Positions 6,893-14,812 of a DNA stretch of 52,563 nucleotides are shown here, piece by piece (position 1 is the first letter of the stretch; every line of letters begins with the position of its first letter). The stretch is from Oscillospiraceae bacterium (GTDB lineage Bacteria; Bacillota; Clostridia; Oscillospirales; CAG-272). Both the position numbers and the translations under genes were made by a program. The stretch lies in NCBI GenBank assembly GCA_015064295.1, contig SVSM01000009.1:1-52563 (forward strand), read 5' to 3'. Below the pieces are notes generated by a model. That model was not told the origin of the DNA, did no database searches, and saw only the letters and a program-made list of their open reading frames with translations.

Positions 6893-8681
6893 TCCTTCAC
6901 AAGCCAAGGGCGAAAAAAGCAAAAAGGGCATCTTCCTCCGACTCAGCAAATACGTCCTGGGGCAGTGGCCGCTGTTTACCGTGGCCCTGGCGCTGACCCT
7001 TGCGGCCAATCAGCTCTCCCTCCTCGGACCCCGCTACTCGGGAGCCGCCATCGATGCCATCGAGCTTGCGGGCGGGGTGGACTTTTCCGCCGTTTGGACA
7101 AACGTGGGGTATATGATCGCCTGCTACGTGATCTCTGCTCTTTTGTCCTATCTTCTCTCGGTGATCATGATCCATTTGAGCCAGCGGATCATTTACAAAA
7201 TGCGAAAGCAGGTCTTTGAGAAGCTGACGACACTCCCTGTTCACTTTTTTGATACCAACGCCACGGGAGACATCATCAGCCATCTGTCTTACGACATTGA
7301 TACCATCAACAGCACCCTTTCCCACGACCTGATCCAGGTGATGACCAGTGCTTATACGGTGATCGGATCGCTTCTGTTTATGTGGCGGATCTCAAGGCCG
7401 ATGATCGTGATCTTCGCCTTGACCGTGCCGGTTTCGGTGCTCTTTACCCGCTATCGCTCCAAGGTCGTTCGCCCGCTGTTCCGAAAGAGAGCTAAAAAAT
7501 ACGGTGAGCTGAACGGCTTTGCGGAGGAAATGCTGACCGGCTCCCGCACCATCGCTGCCTACGGTCGGCAGGAGGAGATCTCCTCCCGCTTCAACCGCAT
7601 CAACGACCTGGCCATGGACGCCTTCTACGGCGCCGAGTACCACGGAGCCTTGCTGTTCCCGGTGATCAATCTCATCAACAACGTCTCGCTTACCCTGGTT
7701 GCCGTGCTGGGCGGGATCCTGTATATGTACTCGCAAAACGGCACCATTCTGGCCGCCTCCGCCTTTTATATCACTCTGGGGGGCGTGGCACAGTTCGTGC
7801 AGTATTCCAGGAAATTTGCCGGGCCCATCAACGAGTTTTCCAACATTCTTCACGAGTTTCAATCGGCCTTTTCGGCGGCGGAGCGCGTCTTTGCCATTCT
7901 GGACGAGGAGCCCGAGAGGGCAGATCTCCCCGACGCCAAGGCCTTTCCCGAGGTTCAGGGTGACGTGTGCTTTGACGACGTTACCTTTGGCTATACCGAG
8001 GATAAAACGGTGCTGCGGAACCTCTCGGTTCACGCCATGAAGGGCAAAACGGTGGCGATCGTTGGCCCGACGGGAGCAGGAAAGACCACGATCATCAATC
8101 TGCTGATGCGCTTCTACGATCCCCAAAGCGGTCAGATCCGCATGGACGGCATTCCGTCGGAGGAGCTGAAGCGGCGGGACCTGCGGCTGGCCTTCACCAT
8201 GGTTCTGCAGGATACCTGGCTGTTCTGCGGAACGATATACGATAACATCGTATACGGCAGAGAGGATGCCACCCCCGAGGAGGTCTACGCGGCGGCAAGG
8301 TCGGCGGGGATCGCCTCGTACATCGAAGGCTTGCCCGACGGCTACGATACCCTGCTGTCCGATGACGGCGTGAACATCTCCAAGGGGCAGAAGCAGATGA
8401 TCACCATTGCCCGTGCCTTCCTGTCCCGTGCGCCGATCCTCATTCTCGACGAGGCTACCTCCAACGTGGACTCCCGTACCGAGATCCGGATACAGAACGC
8501 CATGACCGAGCTGATGAAGAATAAAACCTGTTTTATCATTGCTCACCGTCTCTCCACGGTGCAGAACGCCGATACCATTCTGGTGGTGAAGGACGGTGCC
8601 ATCATCGAGCAGGGCTGTCACGAGGAGCTGATCCGCCGTGAAGGCTTCTACCATTCGCTCTATTACTCCCAGTTCACCTGA
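6882..8681 (+). CDS. ABC exporter half-transporter, subunit 2 (catalytic Walker B, altered signature)
   Basis: This 599-residue partner has six membrane helices and then an ATPase domain: Walker A GPTGAGKTT (about residue 395), signature NISKGQKQ (about 498) in place of LSGGQ, and Walker B ILILDEATSNVD (about 519) with the catalytic Glu. The altered signature faces the Asp-type Walker B of subunit 1, so one ATP site of the dimer is degenerate and the other is consensus, as known for this exporter type. A TTG start at 6882 is chosen because GGGAGG lies 8 bases before it; an in-frame GTG at 6873 overlaps that ribosome site. A strong terminator follows. Confidence 0.93.
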   Translation: MTANPSQAKGEKSKKGIFLRLSKYVLGQWPLFTVALALTLAANQLSLLGPRYSGAAIDAIELAGGVDFSAVWTNVGYMIACYVISALLSYLLSVIMIHLSQRIIYKMRKQVFEKLTTLPVHFFDTNATGDIISHLSYDIDTINSTLSHDLIQVMTSAYTVIGSLLFMWRISRPMIVIFALTVPVSVLFTRYRSKVVRPLFRKRAKKYGELNGFAEEMLTGSRTIAAYGRQEEISSRFNRINDLAMDAFYGAEYHGALLFPVINLINNVSLTLVAVLGGILYMYSQNGTILAASAFYITLGGVAQFVQYSRKFAGPINEFSNILHEFQSAFSAAERVFAILDEEPERADLPDAKAFPEVQGDVCFDDVTFGYTEDKTVLRNLSVHAMKGKTVAIVGPTGAGKTTIINLLMRFYDPQSGQIRMDGIPSEELKRRDLRLAFTMVLQDTWLFCGTIYDNIVYGREDATPEEVYAAARSAGIASYIEGLPDGYDTLLSDDGVNISKGQKQMITIARAFLSRAPILILDEATSNVDSRTEIRIQNAMTELMKNKTCFIIAHRLSTVQNADTILVVKDGAIIEQGCHEELIRREGFYHSLYYSQFT

Positions 8682-8691
8682 TCGAAGAGAA

Positions 8692-8740
8692 AACCCCCGT
8701 CCCCCGACCGCAGAAGGCGGTCGGGGGACGGGGGTTTTTG
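8692..8740 (+). terminator. Very strong terminator of the ABC operon
   Basis: Arms AACCCCCGTCCCCCGACCG and CGGTCGGGGGACGGGGGTT (19 bp) have a 7-base loop and end in TTTTTG. It lies 10 bases past the stop, between convergent genes, and could also help end spoIIE transcription. Confidence 0.95.
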
Positions 8741-8786
8741 GGGGGGTGACGTATCCGTCGAAGGGGTGACGGCGGCTTGCGGTATC

Positions 8787-11171
8787 TTACGCCGCAGGAG
8801 ATGCCTTTTCAATGCGTACCAGCTCCACCGTCATGTCGTCGCTGCGCTGGTTTTTCTCCTTGGCGGTATCTAAAATCCGACGGGCGATGCCCGACAGGGA
8901 ATCGGAGGGGTTGGTATGCTCCGAGAGGTGCTCAAGGAGCCAGACGCTGTCCTCAAAGCTTTGGCTGACGCCGTCGCTGATCATGACCACCAGATCCCCC
9001 GGTTGGAGGGTGAAGCGGATCTCCTCGGCGTTCATCTCACGGGTGATGCCGATGGGGAGGGAGGAGGAGGCCAGCTTAAAGAGTTTTCCGTCCCGCAGGA
9101 TATAGGAGGCGGCGGCTCCGCTTTTGACGAAGGAGGCCTCCCCCGAGAGAAGATCGATCTCCAAGAGGTCTACCGTGGCAAAGCACTCCAGATTTTTGTT
9201 GCGGATGAAGTTGTTCAGCATCTTGAGAACCGTCTGCTTCCGATTACCTGCCGACAGGAGCTTTTCGAGGAAAATGCAGGTGATCCGTGAGGTGACGGCG
9301 GCGTCGGCGCCGCTTCCCATGCCGTCGCTGACGAGGGAGTAGAAATATCCCTCGCGGTTTTCAAACACCACGGCGCTATCACCGTTGATGGCTTCGTTCT
9401 CCTTCCGCATGGAGGCTCGGGCGCTTTCGCAGGCAATGACGGGAGAGGAGGTAGCGGTCATGGTAACGTATCGGTTTTCAATGCGGAACTCGGGAAGGGA
9501 GAGGGGCACGCCGCAGGCATGGGAGAAGCGGCGGCGCAGCTCGTCGGCCGACAGCTTGAGGCCTGCCGTCTCCACTCCGCCCGCCACCAGCGTTTTGCGG
9601 CGGGAGCCGAAGACGGCCACGTTGTTCCAGAGCATTCCCATCTCGGTGGCTGCCCGGCGGGCGCGGGCGGTCATTTCCTCGTCGAGACGGAAGTCCTCGG
9701 CGTGCTCCTCGGTGGCTACCGTCAGAAGGGAGGCCAGGGCCTCGTAATCGAGGGCAAAGACCTCGGTCTTGTTTTGCTTGGCGGCGTCCTCCAGGAGGCG
9801 GGCGTGGCGCAGCTGAATGGCCGACAGGATCTTGGGGGCGTGGGGACAGCGGTCACGAAAATCGGCGGGGAGCTCCTCGGGCTTGGCGGTACCCCGCTTG
9901 GCAATGGCGGCGGCCAGCTTGTTTAAGACGTCAGCGGTGCGGTCGTACTCCTGCCCCCAGCAGACGCCGTTCCGGCGGCAGCTGGCGCAATGGCTCTGAA
10001 AGCAATCCTCGCAAAGCCGTCTGACCTCGTGGGTACCGGGGGTGGCAAAGCGGTTGGAGAGGGCGTAAAAGACTCCCGCAAGGGAGGACATGGCCTCCGA
10101 AAGGGAGGTGAGCCGCGCCCTTGTCATCTCCTCCCGACGGGTGCCGATGACCGCCGCTACCGCCGCATCCTCCGGGAGGGGGGTCTCGGTGCCGAGGACG
10201 GGCAGACGGGTCAGGAGCCCCAGCCGCGCGGCAGGCAGGTACAGGGCCCCTCCCCACAGAAGAGAGGGAAGGGTGAAGACCATACCGCCAAGGCCCTCGG
10301 TGCAGGCCGAGAAGACCCCTCCCGTGCCTACGGCGGTCAGAAGGGGAAGAATGAGCCCTCTTCCCTTCAGGGTACCCGCCGCAAGACCGCAGAGAGCCAG
10401 CATGGGGGAATAGGTCGCGCCGCAGGCAAGACCTCCGATAAGCCCTGCCAGACAGCCCGCCGAGGAGCCCCCCGAGGATGCCAGGGCCATGGTCAGAAGA
10501 AAGGCCGTCATGACGTGGGGGGAAAACCCGAAAAAGGAAAAGCTTCCCATGGCCAGCACCAGGGCGTAGAGAAAGGTCAGCTGTCCCGCCTTTTGGCGGT
10601 GGGGCGACAGCGTCCCACCCTCGGTGATACCGGTCAGAAGATAGACGGCGGCGGGCAGGGCGGCCATCAGAAAGAAGGCGTCCCAAAGACTGCTTTTTTG
10701 AAACCCGCCGCCGATGATGCCGTAGAGGCCTGCGGTAAAGCCGCCGGCCGCCGCGATGACCATGCGGATCGGCAGCGGCTCACGGAAGCACTTGCCCCGC
10801 TTGCCGCTTAACAGACGGCCCACCAGATACCGAAGCAGAAAGCAGAGGGCGGAGGTCACCCCCCACAGCATACTGCTCCCTCCCGTTAAGGAGGAGAGGA
10901 GTAGGCCGATCAGGAGATAGGTGACGCGGCTTCCGGCGGCGCAGAGCAACGCAAGACCGAATGGGTACGCTCCCCCTACCGTCTCCCCTCTTGCCAGTAG
11001 AAAGGCGGCTCCGCCGCAGAGGATTCCTTGTCCCGTCTCCCGCAGGAGACGTCGGAGGGAGAGGGGCTTGTCCTCCTTTGTTTGTATGTAGTGCCCGAGC
11101 CATGCTTCCAGGCCCTTTTCCATCTTGCTCCCCCAGCCGCGGAGCTTTTTTGTGATTTCCATGTCCTGCAT
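8787..11171 (-). CDS. spoIIE: Stage II sporulation protein E (SpoIIE phosphatase)
   Basis: This 794-residue protein has an N-terminal membrane region of about ten hydrophobic segments (residues 40-310), a central regulatory region (about 310-580) and a C-terminal PP2C-type phosphatase. The phosphatase is marked by SLVSDGMGSGADA and GDLVVMISDGVSQ. In the family it dephosphorylates SpoIIAA in the forespore, releasing sigma-F, and helps form the polar septum. The ATG at 11171 has AAAGGA 9 bases upstream and gives the usual family length; the open frame runs further up without a ribosome site. A perfect 0A box lies about 65 bases upstream. The gene stands alone, convergent with the ABC operon. 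Confidence 0.95.
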   Translation of the reverse strand: MQDMEITKKLRGWGSKMEKGLEAWLGHYIQTKEDKPLSLRRLLRETGQGILCGGAAFLLARGETVGGAYPFGLALLCAAGSRVTYLLIGLLLSSLTGGSSMLWGVTSALCFLLRYLVGRLLSGKRGKCFREPLPIRMVIAAAGGFTAGLYGIIGGGFQKSSLWDAFFLMAALPAAVYLLTGITEGGTLSPHRQKAGQLTFLYALVLAMGSFSFFGFSPHVMTAFLLTMALASSGGSSAGCLAGLIGGLACGATYSPMLALCGLAAGTLKGRGLILPLLTAVGTGGVFSACTEGLGGMVFTLPSLLWGGALYLPAARLGLLTRLPVLGTETPLPEDAAVAAVIGTRREEMTRARLTSLSEAMSSLAGVFYALSNRFATPGTHEVRRLCEDCFQSHCASCRRNGVCWGQEYDRTADVLNKLAAAIAKRGTAKPEELPADFRDRCPHAPKILSAIQLRHARLLEDAAKQNKTEVFALDYEALASLLTVATEEHAEDFRLDEEMTARARRAATEMGMLWNNVAVFGSRRKTLVAGGVETAGLKLSADELRRRFSHACGVPLSLPEFRIENRYVTMTATSSPVIACESARASMRKENEAINGDSAVVFENREGYFYSLVSDGMGSGADAAVTSRITCIFLEKLLSAGNRKQTVLKMLNNFIRNKNLECFATVDLLEIDLLSGEASFVKSGAAASYILRDGKLFKLASSSLPIGITREMNAEEIRFTLQPGDLVVMISDGVSQSFEDSVWLLEHLSEHTNPSDSLSGIARRILDTAKEKNQRSDDMTVELVRIEKASPAA

Positions 11172-11236
11172 ATTGCATCGTCCTTTCCGTCGTAAAGAGT
11201 CGTAGTAACATTGTACCGCAAACGGGATGCGCAGGC

Positions 11237-11243
11237 TGTCGAA
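11237..11243 (-). promoter_or_regulatory. Spo0A box (TGTCGAA) upstream of spoIIE
   Basis: TGTCGAA is the exact core of the Spo0A-P binding site. Here it overlaps the -35 position of the presumed spoIIE promoter, whose -10 is TACAAT at 11215-11210. In Bacillus, spoIIE is switched on by Spo0A-P with sigma-A, so both the location and the motif fit. A 7-base match can occur by chance. Confidence 0.55.
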
Positions 11244-11524
11244 GGGCGGACGGCGTTTTTTGACGAGAGGAGAGGACTTTCGGCGGCTTCGGTTTTTTCG
11301 TCCGAAAACGCTGGCCGAACAGGGGCAAATGAGGGGCGGCGTCGGTTTTTTCGACGAACGGTTTTTTTGCCTCTCACAACATATCGTGTATAAATCGAGG
11401 CCTCCGGGCATATGCTGTGGCGGAGAAGGGCCGCCTGCCGGGGCGTCGGGGACGAAAACCCATGGGCAGGACGGTGTTTTTTGTAAAAAAGCCGAGGTTT
11501 TGAAAACTTTTTGCGGAATCTCCC

Positions 11525-11553
11525 TTGCATCACAAGGTAGATTCTGCTATAAT
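11525..11553 (+). promoter_or_regulatory. Sigma-A promoter of the E2-like gene
   Basis: TTGCAT (11525-11530), 17-base spacer, TATAAT (11548-11553), about 64 bases before the ATG. Confidence 0.85.
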
Positions 11554-11616
11554 AATCAAAGAACGCCCCGATCGCAAGGATCGACCGCCGTTTGACGGCA
11601 GGAAAGGACAATCGTT

Positions 11617-12558
11617 ATGGACAAGAAGAGAAAAAAGAGATTCGGAGATCGCTCCGACGGATGGAGACTGCGGGGCATCGATCCCTACGACGCCGTTTCT
11701 CCTTATATTATGGTGGAGCGCTGCGATGCGCAGAACTATTTTAACGACAAGTTTGAGATCACGGCGGCCGAAAAGTACGTAAAGGAAAAGCATGCCCAGG
11801 GCTACAAGAATTTCGGTCTTATGCACGTTATGCTGGCGGCCTATATCCGTACCATGTCCCAGAAGCCCTACCTGAACCGCTTCCTGTCGGGGCAAAAGGT
11901 TTACGCCCGCAATACCATTCAGGTGAACATGGCGGTCAAAAAGGAACTGGTGGCCGACGAGACCAATACCGTCATCAAGGTCTTCTTTGAGCCGACCGAT
12001 ACGGCTGTGGACGTGTATCAGAAGTTTACCAAGACCTACGAGGATGCCTTCGCCGTGGAGGAAAATGCTTTCGATGGCGTAGCAAGAATCCTGAGCTACA
12101 TCCCGGGCGTGATCAAGAAGTTCGTGGTTTGGTTCTTGAAGCTGCTGGACTACTTCGGTCTGCTCCCCAAGGCGCTGCTCAACGTCAGTCCCTTCCACGG
12201 CTCTATGTTTATCACCTCCATGGGATCGCTGGGTATCCCTCCCATCTATCACCATCTCTATAATTTCGGTAACGTGCCGGTCTTCATCGCCTTCGGCGCC
12301 AAGCGCTTGGCTTATGAGCTGAATTCCGATTTCGAGCCGGTTCGCCGCCGCTATATCGATTACGCGGTAGTGGTGGACGAGCGTATCTGCGATGGCTTTG
12401 CCTATGCGGCTGCCTTTAAGCTGTTCCGCCGCTACATGGCCGACCCCACGCTCCTGGATCTGCCTCCCGAAACGGTGGTCGAGGACGGTGACATCGATCC
12501 CAAACCCAAAAAGAAGAAGGAAAAGAAGACCAAAACCGAAGCTCCCAAGGCGGAGTAA
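11617..12558 (+). CDS. 2-oxoacid dehydrogenase E2-like (CAT-fold) protein without the catalytic histidine
   Basis: This 313-residue protein resembles the catalytic domain of dihydrolipoyl acyltransferases (chloramphenicol acetyltransferase fold). The FITSMGSLGIPP stretch (about residues 198-209) matches the E2 'S-N-L-G-x-x-G' segment. VVVDERICDG (251-260) matches the DHRVVDG active-site motif, but the His that acts as general base is Glu255. There is no lipoyl or E1/E3-binding domain, and no partner dehydrogenase genes are nearby. The C-terminus is a highly charged Lys-rich tail (about 285-313). AAAGGA precedes the ATG. Acyltransferase activity is doubtful; a binding or structural role is possible. 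It is transcribed alone from its own promoter. Confidence 0.7.
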   Translation: MDKKRKKRFGDRSDGWRLRGIDPYDAVSPYIMVERCDAQNYFNDKFEITAAEKYVKEKHAQGYKNFGLMHVMLAAYIRTMSQKPYLNRFLSGQKVYARNTIQVNMAVKKELVADETNTVIKVFFEPTDTAVDVYQKFTKTYEDAFAVEENAFDGVARILSYIPGVIKKFVVWFLKLLDYFGLLPKALLNVSPFHGSMFITSMGSLGIPPIYHHLYNFGNVPVFIAFGAKRLAYELNSDFEPVRRRYIDYAVVVDERICDGFAYAAAFKLFRRYMADPTLLDLPPETVVEDGDIDPKPKKKKEKKTKTEAPKAE

Positions 12559-12584
12559 GCGGAGACGGCTTGTCGATTTGCGTG

Positions 12585-12613
12585 GCGGGGCCCGAGTCTC
12601 CTTCGGGCCTCGC
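12585..12613 (+). terminator. Strong hairpin after the E2-like gene
   Basis: GCGGGGCCCGA pairs TCGGGCCTCGC (11 bp, one G-U) with a 7-base loop. Only a weak pyrimidine tract follows, so termination is likely but not textbook. A second hairpin, CCCCG-ATTATGACA-CGGGG, lies just downstream in the metY leader. No known riboswitch consensus was recognised in the 150-base gap. Confidence 0.5.
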
Positions 12614-12710
12614 TTCTCACTCTCACCGGGCTCCCCGATTATGACACGGGGCGTCCACCATTTTGATGAAATCACCTTGCGAAGCAGACCTTCGCCGGAA
12701 AGGATCCATT

Positions 12711-13982
12711 ATGAAAAAAGGCACGATATGCGTACAGGGCGGCTACACCCCCGGAAACGGTGAGCCCAGACAGATCCCGATCGTTCAAAGCACAACCTTC
12801 AAATACGCCACCGGCGAAGCCATGGGTAAGCTCTTTGACCTGGAGGCCTCGGGGTACTTCTATTCCCGACTCCAGAACCCCACCTGTGACACCGTGGCGG
12901 CGAAGATCTGTGAGCTGGAGGGAGGTACCGCCGCCATGCTTACCTCCTCGGGACAGGCCGCTTCCTTCTATTCGATCTTTAATATCGCCTCTTGCGGCGA
13001 CCACGTCGTTTCGTCGGCTTCCATCTACGGCGGCACCTACAATCTGTTTGCCGTCACCATGAAGCGGATGGGCATTGAGTTTACCTTCGTGTCCCCCGAC
13101 TGCTCCCGCGAGGAGCTGGACGCCGCCTTCCGTCCCAACACCAAGGCCGTCTTTGGCGAGACCATCGCCAATCCCGCTCTGACCGTGCTGGATATTGAGA
13201 AGTTCGCCGATGCGGCTCATGCTCACGGTGTTCCGCTTATTGTGGACAATACCTTCGCAACCCCCGTCAACTGCCGTCCCTTCGAGTTTGGGGCCGACAT
13301 CGTCACTCACTCGACCACCAAGTATATGGACGGCCACGGCGCCGCCGTAGGCGGATGTATCGTGGATTCCGGCAAGTTTGACTGGACTAAGTATCCCGAC
13401 AAGTTCCCGGGGCTCTGCACTCCCGATGACAGCTATCACGGCGTGACCTATACCGAGCGCTTTGGTCTTGCCGGTGCCTACATTACCAAGGCTACCGCAC
13501 AGCTTATGCGTGACTTCGGCTCGGTGCAGTCGCCTCAGGACGCCTTCCTTCTCAATCTGGGACTGGAATCACTCCACGTTCGTATGAAGCGTCACTGCGA
13601 GAACGGCGAAAAGGTTGCCGCCTTCCTGGAAAAGCATGAAAAGATCGCTTGGGTCAACTATCCCAAGCTTCCCTCCAGTCCGTACTATGCGCTGGCCGAG
13701 AAGTATCTGCCCAACGGTGCCTGCGGTGTCGTTTCCTTCGGCGTCAAGGGCGGACGGGACGCGGCTCAAAGGTTTATGGGTAAGCTGAAGATTGCTGCCA
13801 TCGAGACCCACGTGGCTGACGCCCGCTCTTGCTGTCTGCATCCCGCCAGCACCACCCACCGTCAGATGAGCGACGAGGAGCTGGCCGCCGCCGGCGTTCC
13901 TGCGGATCTGGTGCGGTTCTCCTGCGGTATCGAGGATGCCGAGGATCTGATTGCCGATATTGCACAGGCGCTTGAGGATTGA
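12711..13982 (+). CDS. metY: O-acetylhomoserine sulfhydrylase (aminocarboxypropyltransferase)
   Basis: This 423-residue PLP enzyme of the Cys/Met metabolism family makes homocysteine from O-acetylhomoserine and sulfide. The substrate-binding YSRLQNPT segment is at about residue 55, the PLP-phosphate region LTSSGQAAS at about 80, the PLP-stacking Asp in VDNTFATP at about 180, and the Schiff-base lysine in THSTTKYMDGHG at about 205. Length fits MetY (about 425) better than the shorter gamma-lyases (about 380). The start at 12711 has AAAGGA 6 bases upstream. metA lies downstream after an unusual repeat-rich gap. Its Glu-type acyl pocket predicts acetyl-homoserine, matching this enzyme. Confidence 0.93.
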   Translation: MKKGTICVQGGYTPGNGEPRQIPIVQSTTFKYATGEAMGKLFDLEASGYFYSRLQNPTCDTVAAKICELEGGTAAMLTSSGQAASFYSIFNIASCGDHVVSSASIYGGTYNLFAVTMKRMGIEFTFVSPDCSREELDAAFRPNTKAVFGETIANPALTVLDIEKFADAAHAHGVPLIVDNTFATPVNCRPFEFGADIVTHSTTKYMDGHGAAVGGCIVDSGKFDWTKYPDKFPGLCTPDDSYHGVTYTERFGLAGAYITKATAQLMRDFGSVQSPQDAFLLNLGLESLHVRMKRHCENGEKVAAFLEKHEKIAWVNYPKLPSSPYYALAEKYLPNGACGVVSFGVKGGRDAAQRFMGKLKIAAIETHVADARSCCLHPASTTHRQMSDEELAAAGVPADLVRFSCGIEDAEDLIADIAQALED

Positions 13983-14812
13983 TTATTGTTTTTGATTTCT
14001 TCTGATTGATTTATATTTCTTCTGATTGATAGAGGAAGTTACTTCGAGAATGTGTTTTTTTCGCATTTCTTTTTCTCGAAAAAGAAACGCTCGCAAAGAA
14101 AAAGGACTTACCCCTTTTCCCGAAAAGGGGTAAGCCCCCAAAAGGGGCTTCTACAACCACGAAGCTTGACCTAAACGGGTTCGGTCGCCGACGGCAAAGC
14201 CGTCTGAGCGACAAGCAGATGGGGATGCGGAGGTCACTGCAACCACGAAGCTTGACCTAAACGGGTTCGGTCGCCGACGGCAAAGCCGTCTGAGCGACGT
14301 GCAGACGGGGATGCGGAGGTCACTACAACCGCGAAGCGTAACCCAAACGGTCTCGGTCGCCGACGGCAAGGCCGTCTGAGCGACGTGCAGATGGGGATGC
14401 GGAAGGTGTGTAAGCTCCCCTGCGATCCTGATGCTTTTCCAAACGCCGCCGAAAAACTTTGCCGTATGTCTCTTGGCCAATCCCTTGTCAAACCGCCGAG
14501 CCAGCCGTGCGCGTTTTGGATCTCTTTCCCTTTTGCTTTTACAAAGCCAAACCGCCGAGCCGGCCGTGCGCTGAACGCGCACAGGCGAGGCGTGAAGCTT
14601 CTTCTTTTTGATTCTAAAACTTTTTCTTCAAAGAAGAAGAAAAAGTTTTAGCGCCTTCTTTGGGCACCTTTCTTTGCGGAAAGAAAGGTGCGAAAGAAAA
14701 CCCCGATTCGAAGAATCATCATCTCCACGCGCAAAGAAAAAAACCATGTACAGTCACTTCCTCTAACGATTCGAACCAACTAACACCCCAAAAAGAAAAA
14801 AGGACACTCACT
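13983..14812. repeat. 830-base gene-free region with palindromes and tandem repeats
   Basis: No credible gene lies here. In order it contains a 15-base direct repeat TTTCTTCTGATTGAT at 13996 and 14016. It then has a palindrome with arms TTTCTTTTTC/GAAAAAGAAA (14066-14087) and one with arms CTTACCCCTTTTC/GAAAAGGGGTAAG (14107-14134). Three tandem 86-base repeats follow (14151-14408). Next come a 16-bp palindrome CTAAAACTTTTTCTTC/GAAGAAAAAGTTTTAG (14614-14651) and a 12-bp palindrome GCACCTTTCTTT/AAAGAAAGGTGC (14664-14691). The minus strand is open over the repeats, but the 86-base period is not a multiple of three, so that frame is an artefact. No clear promoter for metA was found. Confidence 0.8.
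14151..14408. repeat. Three tandem 86-base repeats with a conserved hairpin
   Basis: Units start at 14151, 14237 and 14323. Units 1 and 2 differ at only about 4 of 86 positions; unit 3 is more diverged. Each contains the hairpin GACGGC-AAA-GCCGTC inside outer arms GTCGC/GCGAC. In unit 3 the loop changes to AAG while both arms are kept, which hints at selection on structure. The sequence around the hairpin (GGTTCGGTCGCCGACGG and GCAGAYGGGGATGCGGA) is also conserved. Neither direct repeats at the ends nor a transposase is visible. Confidence 0.9.

Larger units (their letters stand above)
11172..11616. other. Divergent control region of spoIIE and the E2-like gene
   Basis: No gene is supported in these 445 bases. 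On the spoIIE side there is a TACAAT -10 candidate (minus strand, 11215-11210) with the 0A box at its -35 position. Further up are three T-rich blocks of similar shape (about 11253, 11292 and 11345), the last containing TTCGACG, a near match to an inverted 0A box. On the other side lies a sigma-A promoter for the E2-like gene. Confidence 0.6.

Noticed and set aside
12559-12710. SAM-type riboswitch upstream of metY
   Set aside because: Two hairpins are present, but no SAM-I, SAM-II or related consensus core was recognised.
14151-14408. Possible CRISPR array
   Set aside because: The units are 86 bases and similar along their whole length; there are no unique spacers of constant size and no cas genes.
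14151-14582. Open minus-strand frame across the tandem repeats with repeated Arg-rich peptides
   Set aside because: The 86-base period changes frame in each unit, no ribosome site is present, and the residues are of a shadow type rich in Arg, Ser and Pro.
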